From contig CM070873.1 of the NCBI GenBank assembly GCA_036365515.1, positions 230,763,876-230,827,875 of the forward strand: 64,000 bases of DNA, read 5' to 3'. The notes beneath the pieces were generated by a model, which did no database searches, had not been told where the DNA came from, and was given only the letters and a program-made list of their open reading frames with translations. The position numbers and the translations under genes are program-made. This DNA is from Torymus aiolomorphi (Eukaryota > Arthropoda > Insecta > Hymenoptera > Torymidae). Below, piece by piece: positions 35,510 to 50,951 of the stretch; within the stretch, counting starts at the first letter, position 1; every line of letters begins with the position of its first letter.

Positions 35510-38500
35510 GTGAGTCACGTACGCGCACGCACATGATGATATATACATTTAACCTCCCACCCTTCTTCGCCCCCTCGTTTCTGGTACGAGTCAGCTGATT
35601 TCCTGCAAGCTCTCTCGTACCTTTTAAATTCCTACATACACAACACACTCTTCCTCAGCCCCTTCTCTCCCACCTACGCTCTCGCGGGCCTTTCTCTTTC
35701 TCTTCCGCTGGCCGATATTTCACCAGGGAGCCCAAAATTCGCATCGCATCACGTTTGTATTATACGAGAACAAGAGAGAGAGAGAAAGGAAGAGCGGAGG
35801 TGGCGCGAGAGATATTCAGTGGGGAAAAGGCACGCGCGATGACGAGCGAGCGGAAGGGGGAAAAGCCTTGGCCCGGATACACACCGAGCGCGACTGCTGC
35901 TAGCAGCATAGTCGACGACGTCGTGCTGCTGCCTGCTTGCGACTGCTGCTGGCTTAACCCTGGATCGCACGCGTACAACGCCATGGGACTTTTCACGAGA
36001 TGCGCGTTTTCTCTCTCTCTCTCTCTCTCTCTCTTGAGTCGCTGACGGATACGCGTTATGTCATCTCCCTTGCGCGTGAGAGAAAGAGGGGACATGGGTT
36101 TTTATTTTCGATTAAAGTCTTTATGTAAAAGCGTGAACGATTGTACGATTGTCTAACAAAGAGAAGATGATGCGTGGTACGAAGGGAAGAGTTGAGAAGA
36201 TGACATTTGGATATTTTAAAAGTTAATCGTGCCGGGGGTCTCGCGTGAGTATGTGCGTCACCTGTCAAACGTTAAACCTCGGTGTGACAAAAGGGAGCAC
36301 GGCATTTTGGAACACGAATCCGTGGTATAGATCTGAGCATATCATTATGCTATAGAGATTCATAAATGAACGAGCCGTGAAGTATACATCCCAATAAACA
36401 AACGAATATGCACGATAGTCGCACAGTAAACTGACTACAAAAAAGCTCTCGACTCCGTTCCGTCAGCTCAATCGAAAAATATATGCTTAAAGTGGGCCAC
36501 GAGCGCGATTCCATTTTTCTGCCCCTTCCTCTCTCATCGCGATTCGCCTAGTCTCGCTCGCAAAAGTTTCTCTCCGGAGCGCGCGCGCCCGTAACCGCGA
36601 ACAGCGGCGACCACTCGAAAGTTTTCGAGCCTGCCCTTGGCAGAGAGCGAACGAGCATAAGCCCGCGCGAGCGGGCGAGTCAGCGCCGGATTTTTTCGAA
36701 AGCGAAGCGAGTCTCTTTCTCGCGTGCCTTCGTCACGTTGCGCGAATATAGCAGCAGCAGTGTATTCGTGGCCTAGGTGCACCTGTTATTTCCACAAAAG
36801 AGCGAAACGCGGCTGCTTCTTCTTCTTCTTCCTCCCTTCTCTTACCTTCTGGGCCTCTCGTCCAATTGGCTTTTCAGCGGCTATCGAACCCGATGGTTCC
36901 TCGCGCGCGTGTGTATAGCTCGCACGCTCCTCTTCTTTTCGATATATATTCTCTTCGACCATCTTCTTCGTATAGACGTATCCCTCGGGCTACTTCGTCT
37001 CACTTCTTTCTCTCTCTATATATACATGTGTAGTATATTCGGGCCGCACGAACAATGCGAGAAATTCCAGCTCTCTTGAGAGAGAGAAAGAGTTTTTATT
37101 GCGAGCCACGCTATTGGGCTACGCGAGATTTCGGTTTTTACGGCGGGCTCTTTAGCGGCTGCAAATGAACTTTGCAGAGCAGTGTTCGCGCGCGCCACGC
37201 GAGATTTCTCGCCTCCTCTCTTTCCCTTTTGTCGAGACGAACTATGTGTGTGTACGTGTGCGCGCGTATTCTTTCATTAGCGAGCGCGCGCACACATCCT
37301 CCTGATTTTTATCGCAACTCGTTCCCCGCGCGCGTGCGCGTGTATGTATCTAGTTATGCTTTCGCAATAATTAACGCGTGCCTCGTTGCTGCCGCCGCTG
37401 CTGTTCTGCGGCGTCGGCTGCGCGCGCCTCGTTTCGAGCGTTGTAAAAGCAAAGTAAATAATGTGATTAACGGTTACAAAAAGTTACGTGATTTATATTA
37501 GAGAATGAAGGATAGAACGCGCGGCGAGCGCAGTCTGCGATTATTTTTTCGCACGCACGTACTTACACGTGTACACGCGCGCAGTCGCGGAGCCGCAGAT
37601 CCGGGGATGGCTTCGATGCTTTCTTAGCCCCGAGAGAGCGCGTTCCGTTACATAACCGCTAGAGTACAGTGCGACGCGCTTTCTGCCGCGAGGTGTGTGC
37701 GGGTTCTAAAAGGGCAAAAGACGATTAATGCAAATTCTGAAAGTAACAGTAAGGTTGTGACCGACGGGGATGGTAAAAAAGAAAGGTAACGATGTCGCTG
37801 GGGGTGCGAGAAAAAATCACTAGTAGTAGCACTCGGTGTAAGCTTCGCGCGCGTCGATAATATAATTCCGTGGCGATATCCGGCGCAGAGAGGGAGAAAG
37901 AGGAAGCCCCTCAAAAGTTCAACGCCAACGTTGTCTGTTGCTTGCAGCTCTCGCTCTCTTGCACTCTTTACCTTTGCCTTCTACGTTCGATTTTCCAGCG
38001 TTAGCGGCCTCTCGGCATCGCAGCAGAAAGTGAGAGAAAAAAAATACACGTAATATTACTGGAGTAAAACGCGATTTCCTTTTTTGTCGCTTCGTTTTCC
38101 GCGTACTCTCTGACGACTATCTGCGACTATCAATTCAAACGGAAACAATCTTGAACGAATAAATTTTTTCCGCAAAATCTAATTTCAATATTATAAAAAA
38201 AAAATACCTTCCAGCACAGCCCGACCAGTCTTGAAATTTTAAAATCGGAATTTTTTGTCTCTGGGCAAACCCGAAAGGGCTCGCCTCAGCCTAGAAAGGA
38301 AAGAGTGAGAACGAGAGCGAGCTGCTGGCACGAACACAAGCGAAATTCTGTTGTGGGCCAACGCACAAACGCGTTTCTGCGAATGGTTCTATCGTCGCCG
38401 TTGTGTGTATCCTTTGACTCTCTCTCTTTCTCTCTCTCTCTCTTTCTCTTTCTCTTGCTGTCCGTCTTTGTCAGATCGCTCGCCTTCTCTACTCTTTGCA

Positions 38501-39060
38501 AAAGAGCTCTACTACCGCTGCCTGGCTACAGAGAGTGCGGAGCAAGCGAGAAAGAGAACCAGAGAGAGAGCGCGCGCGTCATACGTTGCGGTTTACGCTT
38601 TGTCGGGGGATAGCCATCTTTATGCGCCGTCGAGTCGTTGCCGCCGCTGCTGCTGCTGCTGTGAGCGCGCAGAGCGGTGTGAACGACTCCTTCGTCCTTG
38701 AACCTATTAGGCGCCGAGACTCTCGCGCGGCGCGATATTCCGTCTTTCTTTCGCGCGCACACGCGGTGTGTTATATAGTATGCGCATATGTAGCCGCCTC
38801 CCTTGCGTCCGTTAAGCCTTTCGTCGCTGTCTGTCCTTCTCTCTCGCACGCGCGTGTCTAGGCGACGACGACTTTCCTACTGCAGCTGATTTCTGACCCC
38901 CTTGCACGCACTCGTGCGCGCGAATGCTCAGCTGGCGAGCGCTGTGGTATTGTGTCCCCTCCGCGCGTATTGCTCGCGACGCGGGCTTGTCTATTACGTG
39001 CAAGATATGACGACGGAGTGTATTGTATAGTTGTGTATATACTTTGTATTGTTGTCATTT
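35510..39060. other. CpG-rich DNA, possible first intron
   Basis: GAGAG/CTCTC words throughout (for example (CT)13 at 36009-36034 and CT-rich 38418-38456) and many GCGCGC runs. No exon with a recognisable protein. Confidence 0.35.
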
Positions 39061-42000
39061 GATATGGTGGTGTATATGTTACGATCGGTTATTAAAGACA
39101 AACATTTGGTTTAATATCGCATTGCATTATAGAGATTACTCATTGTGTGGATTGTTACCGATAGCTACTTTCGAATTGTGTTTTCATTTAGAATTAATAG
39201 CGAATAATTTGGTTTTATGGCGCACTTATGGTGCAAAATTAAATTAGCATTTTTTTCGCGTTTATCCGTATAGAAACTCTATATCAATGAAGATCATGTT
39301 AAGATAGAAATGCTTTGATGCTCTAATTATCACTGATAATTATTTCAAGTCATAGCATTTCAAAGTCACTTATATACTTGCATTTAATGTACTCGCTTGC
39401 ATTTTCACATCAGATTATATCCAATTAAAAGTGTTTAAAAATACATACAAATAATGCTTAAAATAGTGTAAAAATGAAGACCATTTTATTGCTAAATGTT
39501 ATGTAAAAACAAATGACTAATTACATTTTAAATACTTGATAAGAATTTAATTGCTATATACATGTAAGATTGACATAATATACAATGAGTCAAACTTTAT
39601 GTATTTAAATGAATTTTGACAACTTTTTTGATACTACATTTTTCAATCAAAGTTTGCAATTCATTGTCGAATTTTTCTTTTCATTAAACCAACTTCAATT
39701 TCAAATTCTCAACACTTTCTACTGTACACCTTTTATCGCTTGATAATAAAAAAAAATGTGTGAATGCCATTGTGTTTGGCATACTAGGACTTTTTTCTTT
39801 TGGGCTTTCAAGCACAAGTTTTCTTATTCTTTTTACTCACACAAAAGACTTGAAAATGGCTATTGTCAAAGTTTTAGATTCATTGTGAGCCAAAATCAGT
39901 TCTTATTTGACTTTATACTTTATAAATAAATTAAAACTTTTTAAAACTCGAATAACTTTTTGTTAACACGTCGACAAGAAATTTCAAAAATTTATTTATC
40001 ATTTCAAATATTTAGAAATTAAAACTCACACAAATCTATCTTTGATTGTATAAGAGATTAGTTTTCTTAGCGGTGGCAGAGCAAAAAACGAAGAGAACTG
40101 CTCTATTCACCGGGGCATGCACATAAAATCGGTGAATGTATTACTTTGTGATGAAAGCTCGATCGTTTTTATAATTACAGGCCGACTGTATCAAGGTGAA
40201 ATGTTTTCGTAAATTATACTACGCCTCTCTCGAAACTCGAAACTCCTATACAGATGAGAATTTTTTACCACTGCCGCAGTCTCTCGCGCGTTGTGCTGAA
40301 CTTTCATTTTCGTGAGGTTTTAAGAGATTGCTCGCGATTACGTAACCTGGCAGCCCCCTGGCGTGATAAACGTTCCGTTAACTACTCCTAAATACCTCGG
40401 CGTTGTGTTTGGAAAACACTCGAAACTCTTGGTAAATTGCTAGAGAGAGAAAGAGGAAGAAAGACGACGTCGAATTCAAAGAGCCGCAGAGAGAATTTAA
40501 TATTATTTAATGCAATTTTTACATCGCGCTCGAGCACGTACACACACGCACGACATTCTCATTAAATTTATCTAATGCGATAATAATAATGCTGACGTAT
40601 CTTATCGTATTTTTTTTCTCGGAACTGGCTCCATGCACTTTTATAAGGCTACACGTACGCACGTTTTATATAATTGCAAAAACAATAAATTTACCAATAT
40701 TTTTCACGCGAAAAGCCCACGCGCCGCGCGTGAACGACACTTATATATAATACACATATACGAAGCGCTTGAACTTGAGAAGCGCGCGGGCATCACACTA
40801 TCGTCGTCTCCTATTTTTGGAAACGTTGCACAGCAGCGAAAGTGCCATCAAGAGGCATTAGAAAACATTTTTCAACGCTGAGTCAATGCTCGCGACTTCG
40901 TACACACACTCATGCGCGGGCGCGTGTTTTTTTTCCTTCGCTCGCGCCGTCGACGTATACTTACACAGAAGAGAGAATCTCAAACACGTCCCCGAGCGAA
41001 CGAGTGCATTGTCTCCCGCGCTGTGTATGTTTTTTTTTTTCTTTACCGCATTTCGCCTATAACATCCTCGTCCATTGGCGAATATTCAAATTCTTCACAC
41101 CGATAATGGTACTCTCTCGCAGACGCACTCATTGAGCGACAATAACGCGTGCGCGCACTCTCTTTCCGCGCGCTTCGGGACAATAAACTTTTCTGGGGGT
41201 ATGTTGTATATAGAGTTCAAAGGACGCAGCGGCAGCGCGTTGGGGGCCAGCCCGTTAAAAGGTTAACCGCGCGAGTTTACTCGAGTTTCTTGCCCTTCCA
41301 CCGACGCGAGCAACGCTCATGCGTACGAAATAGCGAAAAGGCCGCACGGCGGAAAAAGGAGAGCAAAAAACGCGCGCACTGCCAAAACGACGCTGCTCTC
41401 AAGCAAGCGCGCACGATGCTAATCGAAGCTGCCGGGTCGACGCTTTTGCGCAGAAGAGAGAGAGGGAGAGAGAGAGAAAGTATACACACATACACAAACG
41501 GCCAGTCGAACGACCCCGTGCACTGCAAAAGTCGCGAGCGGGCGCTCGAGTCGTCGGTTATGACGAGCGAGTTATTTGGTCATCCTATTCCCGTCCAATT
41601 AGTTTAATGACACGATAACAGAGCGCGACCGCGCGCGCGCGCGCGCACAGCAGCTTTTTTCAGCAACGAAAACAAACACGTTTTATTTGCTATACAACGC
41701 GCGGTGTTATTTTAATTTTTAATAATGGTTTGAAAAATAATGTTGGATCGCAGCTGTTGTTGGAAAGGTTACTTTTATTATTAATTAGCAATTATAGAAA
41801 ATATCTGCTGTTTATGTGAACGCGAACACTATTTTAAGTAGGAATAATTAGCAATAAACGGCATTTCGCTATGCAAGTCCGCTCGAAATAACCCTGAACA
41901 TTCTATATCTAGATATCTGCTTTGGATAAGATAGTATTTTGTATAGCGTTACGCGATACGGTCTTTATGATTATGTGGAATAAATATATTAAACGCTTGT

Positions 42001-45000
42001 TTTTATTACGTACTATTGTTCAATGTGAATGTAAACTTAATGAGCACAAAAGCGTGCAAGTGAAATAACATAAAATATTCATAAATAGCATGCTGTTAGT
42101 TTTTTTTTTTATACAATGTTACTATTACATCCGTAAGTGCTTATTTTTCAAAGTCTTATTTGCAATGCAAAGCATACACATACACAATTTTATTGAAAAA
42201 AATTCTATCAACAAAATTTCCGCTCAACGACTTCGTCTATTTTGTTTTATTTCGTCGGTTTCGCGTGTTCCTAATAAATAATTTAACGCAAACACTCTCC
42301 ACTTCCCCGCCTGAAGGGGGCTCGCTCGACCTCCCACGTACTGCCTCCAGCATCGGAAATTCTCTCCACGAAAATCTACCTGCCGAAAATCATCGCACGC
42401 TCGCACATACACACACACTACCCGCCCGCTCTTTTTCTTTTTTTTTCTCCCCGCGTGCGACGGAAACAAATGGAGTTGTTTGCCAGTTCTGATACCGTTG
42501 GGCCACGCTTGCGCGAAAACGGAGGAGCGGCTCACTTATCGCGCAAGTCTCTTCTCTCCCTTCGTATATCCTTTTATCTATGTGTTCGCGTGGTATAGTA
42601 GTAATACGCGAGAGGTTTGCTATGAAAGTATACATGCGTATACCTACATCCTTGAGAGATTTTCACGCGTGCGTACGCGTGCAATCGGAAAATCGATTTC
42701 CCCTCGCGTGGGAATGCGATTGAGGGGGAGATCGCGCGAGTGCGAGAGTTGCATAAGGCTAAACGCGTGGATTTTTTTTCGGTTAATCGATGGCGGCGCG
42801 GAGTTAGTTAACGTTCGATCGCTGCGTGTGTGGCGTGGAATTTCGCGTTGATTTGCATGAAAGAAATCGGCGGACGCACGAAATTCTGCCTTAATTAGCG
42901 CAGAGTAGTCGTTGGCAAGAGAGGAGCTGCTGCTACTGCGATGTTGTGTTGCGTTAGAATCATTAGCAAGAGGGGAATGATTGTCGCTCTCGATCTCGTG
43001 CGGGATATAAGCGATTGCAGCGATTGCCATTTACGCCGCGCTTGTTTACCATACAAATATTACATGCGTTATTTACATTCCGATAAAGCGTATGCGTGTT
43101 GCATCTTTTTGTAGAATCTCTCGCGAGCGCGCGGCTGTTGGATTTATTATTCGACATCGGTGATTTCGCTGCGCGTTATCCTCATTCGATAATGCATGTT
43201 ATAGTCATTATTATGTTTTCTCGCTTATACCCTGTGTACGAAGAGTATCGATTTTTGCGTAACGTGTAATTTTGAAGAGAGCCTTTTCTAATGCGCGGGT
43301 GAGGCATATGTTGACAAATCTAGTATATTTAGCGTTTAGAATGTAAACATTGACATAGAGTAGCGTAGGTATATACGAGTTTGACGGAAAATCGATGAGT
43401 TGAGATTTAAACAAGATAATAAGCGGCCGGCGCCGCGTGCACGCTTGCCGGGTGAGAACGCGTATATACAATGGCAATTTTTTGTTTCTTTTTTTACACC
43501 TCCGCGGCAATATCTAAATCCATCGAGGTGTACGCAGACTTCTTTTTATATTTTGCGACGACAACTGAAATACTTGAATTCCAGCTTGTCAGCAAATTTT
43601 CGATTGAATAATTGAGGAGGATGTTGAACCGAAATAAGCGGAAATTTATTTTGCAGAAATTCGCCGAATCGTATAACTTATGTCTACCGTAATCGCAAAA
43701 AAAAAGTCGTAACTGAAGATTATATTTTAAATATTAACGTATGCTTTATCGACAAACAACTATTTTTATTAGTTAAATTCTCTTTTTCAATTTACCCCAT
43801 GTTTTCGATTTCCAAGAAATCGTTTCTATAAAACATTGCAGTATCCATCTACACTGAAAAGAAAAACAAAAACAAATGTTTTGTTGGTTTCCCTAATTAC
43901 AATACTCGTCCTAAAATAGTTCCTCCACGCCCTTCCACCAAAACTCCAAAGTCTCGTATACAAAAATCCACCTCGATTCCCTTATACCACAAAACAGCGC
44001 ACCTCGCCGAGTAGAAAAATCTCTATCAAACCATAGAGCTGCAACCTCAGACCAAAAAAAAAGAACGCGAACACGTCCCCGCAAAAAAGTCCCTCTCTTT
44101 TGTCTGCAAAACGATTTCCGTCACGGCACTCGGGCGCGTGAGAGAGAGAGAGAAAAGGCCAAAGGCAAACTCGCGCGACAAAAAGAAGTGCGACAAATCG
44201 TGCAAACGCGCTCGAGATCTCCGCGGCAGCAGCAGCAGCAGCAGTAGTGGTATTAGTAGTAAGTAACCGGCCGGCACATCTCGCGAGGAGCCGGTAAGAA
44301 AATCGTGCAGCGAGCGTGCAGAATAATCGCTCCCTCTCTCCTTCTACACTTCGTGCGGTTCCCTCTCTCCGCATCAGGGGCATGCACACGAGTCTCGCGC
44401 CTGCCTGCTCTCGCAGCTGTTTTGGTCCTCCTCTCTCTCTAGTCGCCGCTCGCTCGGTTTTTTTTTTTCTACACAGCTGCAGGGTGCAACACAGCTCAAC
44501 GCTAGACGACGATGATGTCGACGACGTTTGCCAATATCGAGCGTTACCCCGCGTGAAATAAACAAGCAGTTTACCGTGGAGAAAGAAAGACAGTGCAGGC
44601 GCGCGGGAGAGAAAGAATCGGGCAGCGATATTTTCCGAATAGCGAGCGTGAGTCACGTGGACGAGTCTGCACAGCAGCGCTCGCTCAGAGAGCGGCACTG
44701 CGGGATGGCCGCGCGTGTTCGCGTGTGTGCGTGCGACGTTGCCACGTCGAGTCTGCAGCCGTACACCGTGCACACACCGCTAGCGGCAGCAGCAGCAGCA
44801 GCAGCTTTCTTTCCTCGGTGTTGCTCCTCCTGGAGAGGGAGAGAGAAAGAGGATCGACGACGCGGCGCCGAGTGGCCCACCTAGCGCACACACACACAGA
44901 GTCCGTCGTCTCTGTATTTCGCCCAGAGTCGGATATCTCTGTCGTCGTCCGAGTCCCGTGCTCGTGAAAAAATTCACAAAAGCGCGAACCTTGCGTACGC

Positions 45001-47736
45001 GCTGCCTCCTTTCTTTCGCCCTTCTCTTCGCGAGAGTGAGAGAGGCTCCTTTTTTCGGCTTGCCTACTATATTTCTCTCCTCTTTCTATGAGAGACGATG
45101 TTGCCCGCTTGTATGTGGACCTTCTTTCTCTTCTCTCTCTCTCTCTCATTCTCTCCTTCGCCCCTCTTCTACGAAAGTGTGTGTGCGCGCGAGCGCCCGT
45201 TCGTTCCTTTGCGACGGCTGGTATATATACGACCAGAGAAGTAGCTCGTTTCGAAGCATTTCTTTTCTAGTCCACATTTTTTAGGGAATTTCGAAAACTA
45301 CTATATGCCTTTTTGCTCCTTCGGGCTACACGTAGTATTTTTTTTTTCTATCGACGGAAATTCGCTGCTTTTTTAACGACTAGACCTTGTACGTTTTTTC
45401 TCGCCGGAGAACACAATTCTCTCGACTGTGTGTGTGTGTGTTGCTGTGTTCGACGAGAATAACTTTTTTTTTTATCCATTAAATGAAATCTTAGCCGTGC
45501 GAGCGCGCGGTAAGTTTTCGTGATCTAGAGTTACATTATATTCGCGAGAGCCGAAAGGACGTTCATTTTATTGCTATAGTTTTCAATTTAAATAAAAACT
45601 TTCTTCGTTCTGTCGCTTCAAGTTCCAAATGAAAAATATACTAGCTTTATACGCGCTTCTATCCGTTTGATTGAGAGATATCGGCTATGTATATATAACA
45701 TCGGTGATAAATTCGTCTCTATTACGGTAATAACCTTTCGCCGTATTTTTGTCTTCCTTTCAACTATCCATACAGTTTCCATCACCGAATTACATATTTA
45801 AAACCGCCTGCGCGCGTATTATACGCTTCAGCCGATGCTATAAATGATAAATCAAACAAGTGAATGTATTGTTCGAAACTGTATATGCACATACAACGAT
45901 TAGGCCCCATCGAGATTTCTTAGCCGTTAAGAAACATACTCGTATATCTATCTCATTCTCCTTTGGGCCGCTCTGTGTGAAAAGCCAGATCGGATAAATA
46001 GCGGGGGAAGAGAAATATTCAGCTCCCCGCGATTCATTAATATTATAATGAAATATTCCTTTCGTCATATCCCAAGCCCGTATCTATCCGAACGCGGCTA
46101 TCAAATCTCGATAAATAACATAATAAAGCGGCTCGGTCGTTCTCGCTGCCGTCGTCGCCGGTGGCTGTGCCGCGAAAGATGAAAAAACGTTCTCGCGACG
46201 TTCGGATTCGTATAGAGACTTTTACAAGATTCTCTCTCTCTATCACTCGCTCTGCCAAGCGATACACATTGAATCGAAGAAAAAAGAAGCCGAGAAGGCA
46301 CACGTATATTCCCCGCATTAATTTGAAAGGCAAAGCGCAGCAACAGCACAGCGCGCACATGCTTGTGTGCACTTATAAAGCGAGAGAGCGCATGAAATCG
46401 GCATTGTCGATTAGACTGGCGCGGTAACCTGGGTCACGACATCGCGTGCGCGCGCGCGCAAAGAACTCGAAAACTTTCCGCCATATGTACCGGCGCGACT
46501 CAATGACCGAAATTCAAGTTTCTTTCTGCTTCTGTCTCTCTCGGTGCAGTGGTACACATGACCATATAACGTGAATCGTGGATATATATTCTCGAGATGG
46601 TCCGCGCATACGGTCGCCTTATTGCATCAGCGCAGGGACTCCTATGGGAGCAGCGCGTTTGCACGCGAATATGCAGATTTCACGAGATTATTGCATTGTC
46701 GGGAAAAAAGATAAATAAAGGGTTAGTATTTGATTAAATTTCCAAGGATTATAAGAGGATCCCGCTGGCGGTGGGGGTGGATTACAACCTCTCTGCTATA
46801 TATACGGGCTTTTGTTTTTATTGAAATATCCATTGCTGATTTCCTGGTGATTCCTGCGCGCTCTCTGTGGAACGGCCGCGTATGTACTGTCGGCTCGATC
46901 TTCCAATGTCCTCAATTTTTCATCGATATCGCGCGCCAATTGAGCGCGATATTGCATTCGAGCGAGTGCGCGCGACCGCGAGAGAAGCGCAACAACAATA
47001 AATCATTAGCAGTATTATCTCAATATAGTTTTACAATAGTTTCCGAGAGCGCCTCTGTTTTTTCTTTCAGTTTGTATGTACATATACGATTGCATTGTTG
47101 CTGGAAATGCACGAAATTGAACGGTCAATTAGAATATATAAATATTTAGTTATTAAAAGCGGGAGAAAACGCACGTGCGTTCTAAAAAAAAAATAAATCA
47201 AAATTCATTCTATATACCAGACGTCGAAAGAAAAAAAAGATTGAATAATTCGGGTCTTGTAAATCTTTAGCTGACAAAAGATTAAAAAAACTTTACGTTC
47301 TTCATTTAGATGGCTGTACATATACACGTGGCAGCCGGCGCCGTAGCTATATGCAGCACGTTCTGAACTTCACAGTGGAGGAATCGCTTTAACATAAATT
47401 AAAATGAATTGCTGAAGCGTGTTTGGATCTCACGCTTAATGGAATGTAATTTCGCTGTAACCATCGTGTCCTACAACGCAATTAAAAGAAAACTCTGTTC
47501 TTTATCGAGCGATTAAATGATTTTCTTTGTTAACCCAATCATCTTGAATACTTGAAACAAAAGCGCTATACACGATCGAAGAGCCAAAGATGGCAATAAA
47601 CGCGCTGAGAAGGAACTGCAACAGACACCCAGCCACGTTACGTTTTATTGTACAACGATAACACAATGAGGGTTACCTATATATTATTTCACTTTCTCCG
47701 CTCGCCGGACGCCGCCGCATCCTTCTGTGTGCCGTT

Positions 47737-47777
<41 letters not shown>

Positions 47778-48224
47778 CTGCTGCGCTCACTCACACGCAC
47801 ATATATACGCTTACACATACATATACAGAGACGGCGGCGGCAGTCGTGCGCCAGAGGCCGTAATGAGGCGCCGCATTATGCTAAAGCATGTGCGCGCGCG
47901 CGCTCGCTCGCGGCTAGCCGGTCAGCTCGCACTCTCTTCCTTGCTTGTACTCGCGAGTGTTCCCTTTCTCTCCCTCTCCATGGCGGCGAGACTCGACTCG
48001 AATATAGTTCATAGTCGTGCGTGCTCGTGGCAGTCACTGCGGCTGGGATGACGATCTCTATACGCGCTCTCTCTCTCCCTCTCTCTCTCTCTCTCTCGCT
48101 CGTTTCTTCGCGCGTCATTGCCGAGGCTTCCGGTTTCTGCGAGTAAGAAGGATGCTGGTCAGCGGGGCTAAGTTTAGAGATAAAGCTGGGGTTTGGTTTT
48201 GCGCGAGGAAACTGGGGATTTCTG
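39061..48224. other. Alternating AT-rich and CpG-rich non-coding DNA
   Basis: AT-rich at 39061-40300, 41650-42300, 43600-44000 and 45270-46100; GC-rich between. Microsatellites include (GC)n at 41631-41646 and (TC)n at 47738-47771. Open frames are low-complexity. Nothing coding was supported. Confidence 0.35.
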
Positions 48225-49199
48225 TTAAGATGGTCCTTCCCGGGTTCTCTGAGTGAATTTTAAGATTTATTAATATGATTTTTTCGCATACTGTAATATA
48301 AGTAAAGGTATTGAAGGGAACGGGTTCCCGATTTTCTCCTTCAATTTTAAACTTTTTGAAAAAAACTCTCCGACACGTTTTAAGTTTAATAAAGAACTAC
48401 AACGTATCAAAGAGTTTTTTTCTTAAAAATAAAAATGGAATGAGAAAAACGGGAACCCAATTTTGAGTTATAGCGTGGGTATCGCATCACCTTAAAGTAA
48501 ATACAGCCACTTAAACAAAAATTCAATAATTATTATCGGATTTTAATTTGTAAGATCTCATTTTGTTTCTCGTTCAATTTCAGGGGGTGGTACCAATATA
48601 AAAAATAAAAAATTATCAAGACCTGCAAACTTACTTCCCTTTGTTTGTAAAAAAACAATGCGTTTGAAGTTTGCATCGTTGAAATGCAACGAAATAATTT
48701 TTTATAATTAATTAAAGTTACTAGACAGTAAAGAATGTTATCTAAACCTTTGTTATAAAGTTATTCTATACTATAAAATACTAAATCTTCGCACGAAATT
48801 AAAATTAATCAATATATCTTAGAAGCAAAATCAATTTTGTTTTATTTCGTTGCACTCCAACGTTGCAAACTTCAGACCCATCACGTAATTGAAGTTGTTA
48901 AACAATGGGAATTTCATTGAAACCTTTACCATAAACTTATTTTATACTCTAAAACACTAAATCTATATACAAAATTAATATTAATTAATATAACCTTCGA
49001 GAATTTTTTTTTGTTTTTATTTCGTTGCACTTCGACGTTGGAAACTTCAGCTCCATAAAAAACACGCATATCCTTATAAACAATTGGACTTAGTTTTGCA
49101 GGTTTTGATTATTTTTTTATATTGGCACCTCCTCCTGAAATTAAATGAGGAACAAAATGAGATCTTACAAATTAAAATCGGATCATAATTGAAAAAGAT

Positions 49200-50951
49200 C
49201 CCTGATAAAGAATTAACCATAATTTGACCAGAATATGGTTAATTTTCTGGTAATTAGTCAGCTTATGGTGAAAATGCTGGCCAGAAGCCCCGCGTGCTGG
49301 CGAGAGATTCTGGTCAGAACCTGACGAATTTCTGGTCAAATAAAATCATTACATTTTAGGTTATGTCCTTAATATATAATGATGCTCACTGCAACACTCA
49401 TCTGAGTGCAACACGCATAATGAATCTGCCTTTTTTTTTTAGTAAATAAATTTTTTCTGATTGTACTCCATTTTACATCAAAGCGGAGCAGTTAATCCAT
49501 GTATAGTTTGGTAACGTCTGTTAGCAACACACACACGCGTGCACAGTAAGGCATAGATGCGGTAATGACAAAAATATAATTACAATGATTTCCAATATAT
49601 CATAAAATTTTCATTGTGAAAATGAAAATATAATTAGAATTATTTTCAAGTAATGTATCATAAAGACATTACCTTTGACAATGTAAGCTAAGCAAAACAT
49701 TCCTAAACCCATTTTATACATCGGTAAAGCATTTTCACTATTTTGCCCTTGGTATATAACTAATCGGGTGATGGATTTTCATGAGATAAAGATAATATTC
49801 ATATTTTGGTCATATTTATCATTTGAAAAGTTGGAAATATGAAAATTTCCTTATTTCAAGGTTTCTTACATTTTTTGTGATTTTTACCATTTAAAAATGA
49901 TCTATTGAAGTAAATATCTTTTCCTAGCAACGGGGTAATGGATTTTTATCAGACAAAGCTTACATTCCTTGTATTTTAATCATAGTTCTGGTTCGAAGAG
50001 TTGTACTTGAATAAATTACTTCTATAAGTCATTTTTAAATGGTAAAAATCACAACAGATATAAGAAAACTTAAAATTAGGAAATTTTCATATTTGAAACT
50101 TTTCAAATCATAACTATGACCAAAATACAAAGAATATAGGCTTTGTCTCATGAAAATCCTTTACTTGGTTGGTTATATACCAAAGTCAAAATATTGAAAA
50201 TGCTTTATCGATCTATAAAATGGGTTTCGGAACTTCTAGTTTAGCTTATACAATAAGAGGTAATATCTGTATAATAAATTACTTGAAACTAATCCGAATT
50301 ATATTTTCTTCACTCATGCAGGGGACAATTGATGTAAGATTCTAAGCTGTTATATTCCTTAAACTTGTTTGCATTAGTGAGTGAGGTGAACATATAATAT
50401 ACTATTTAAGAATCAAAACAAAGTCTTTTATAATAGTATCAAGCTAAACAATTTTAAATAATATATATTATATTTACATCTGATTCGTAACACTGATGAC
50501 CAAAAAATTTAGATATTTTTAATTATTTTTGTCCAATACACCTCCCCTCTTACATTAAAATAAAAATAAAAAACATTTCGTATAAGCATACGATTCGATT
50601 TGTGATAGTATATCACATATTTTATATTTTATATTCGTAAAATAACATTTTTTAGATAAATGTAATAGTTGTTATTTTATTCATTATTTCATCTATTTTA
50701 TTGTACGTTATATTTATGTAAATGATACATTACATAAAATATATTAGCATATATAAAAAGAGGTTAAGTCAGTACATGGAAGATCAAACTTTTTTTAAAT
50801 TAATGCATTTAGAGGTTATGAACTGCAGCTGCCAATCGTTGCCCATCAGATTCTGACCAGATTTCTGGATAATTATTGACTAACCTATGGTTAAATGTCT
50901 GGCCAATAGTTAGTGAACCGGTCAGAAAACATGGTTAATTTTCTACCAGGG
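49200..50951. mobile_element. Nested element with AATTAACCAT-type termini
   Basis: Ends CCCTGATAAAGAATTAACCA and, inverted, CCCTGGTAGAAAATTAACCA. Subterminal repeats of GGTTAATTTTCTGG / TGACCAGA occur at both ends (49210-49340 and 50855-50945). No coding capacity. It splits the right arm of the surrounding foldback. Confidence 0.65.
49613..50325. mobile_element. Inner inverted-repeat element
   Basis: Arms of about 300 bp: ATATAATTAGAATTATTTTC near 49625 mirrors 50285-50312, and CCATTTAAAAATGA near 49889 mirrors 50028-50042, leaving a short loop. Third level of nesting in this place. Confidence 0.6.

Noticed and set aside
43982..44773. 263-codon minus-strand frame
   Set aside because: Same compositional effect; low-complexity Ser/Arg/Cys content and no recognisable domain.
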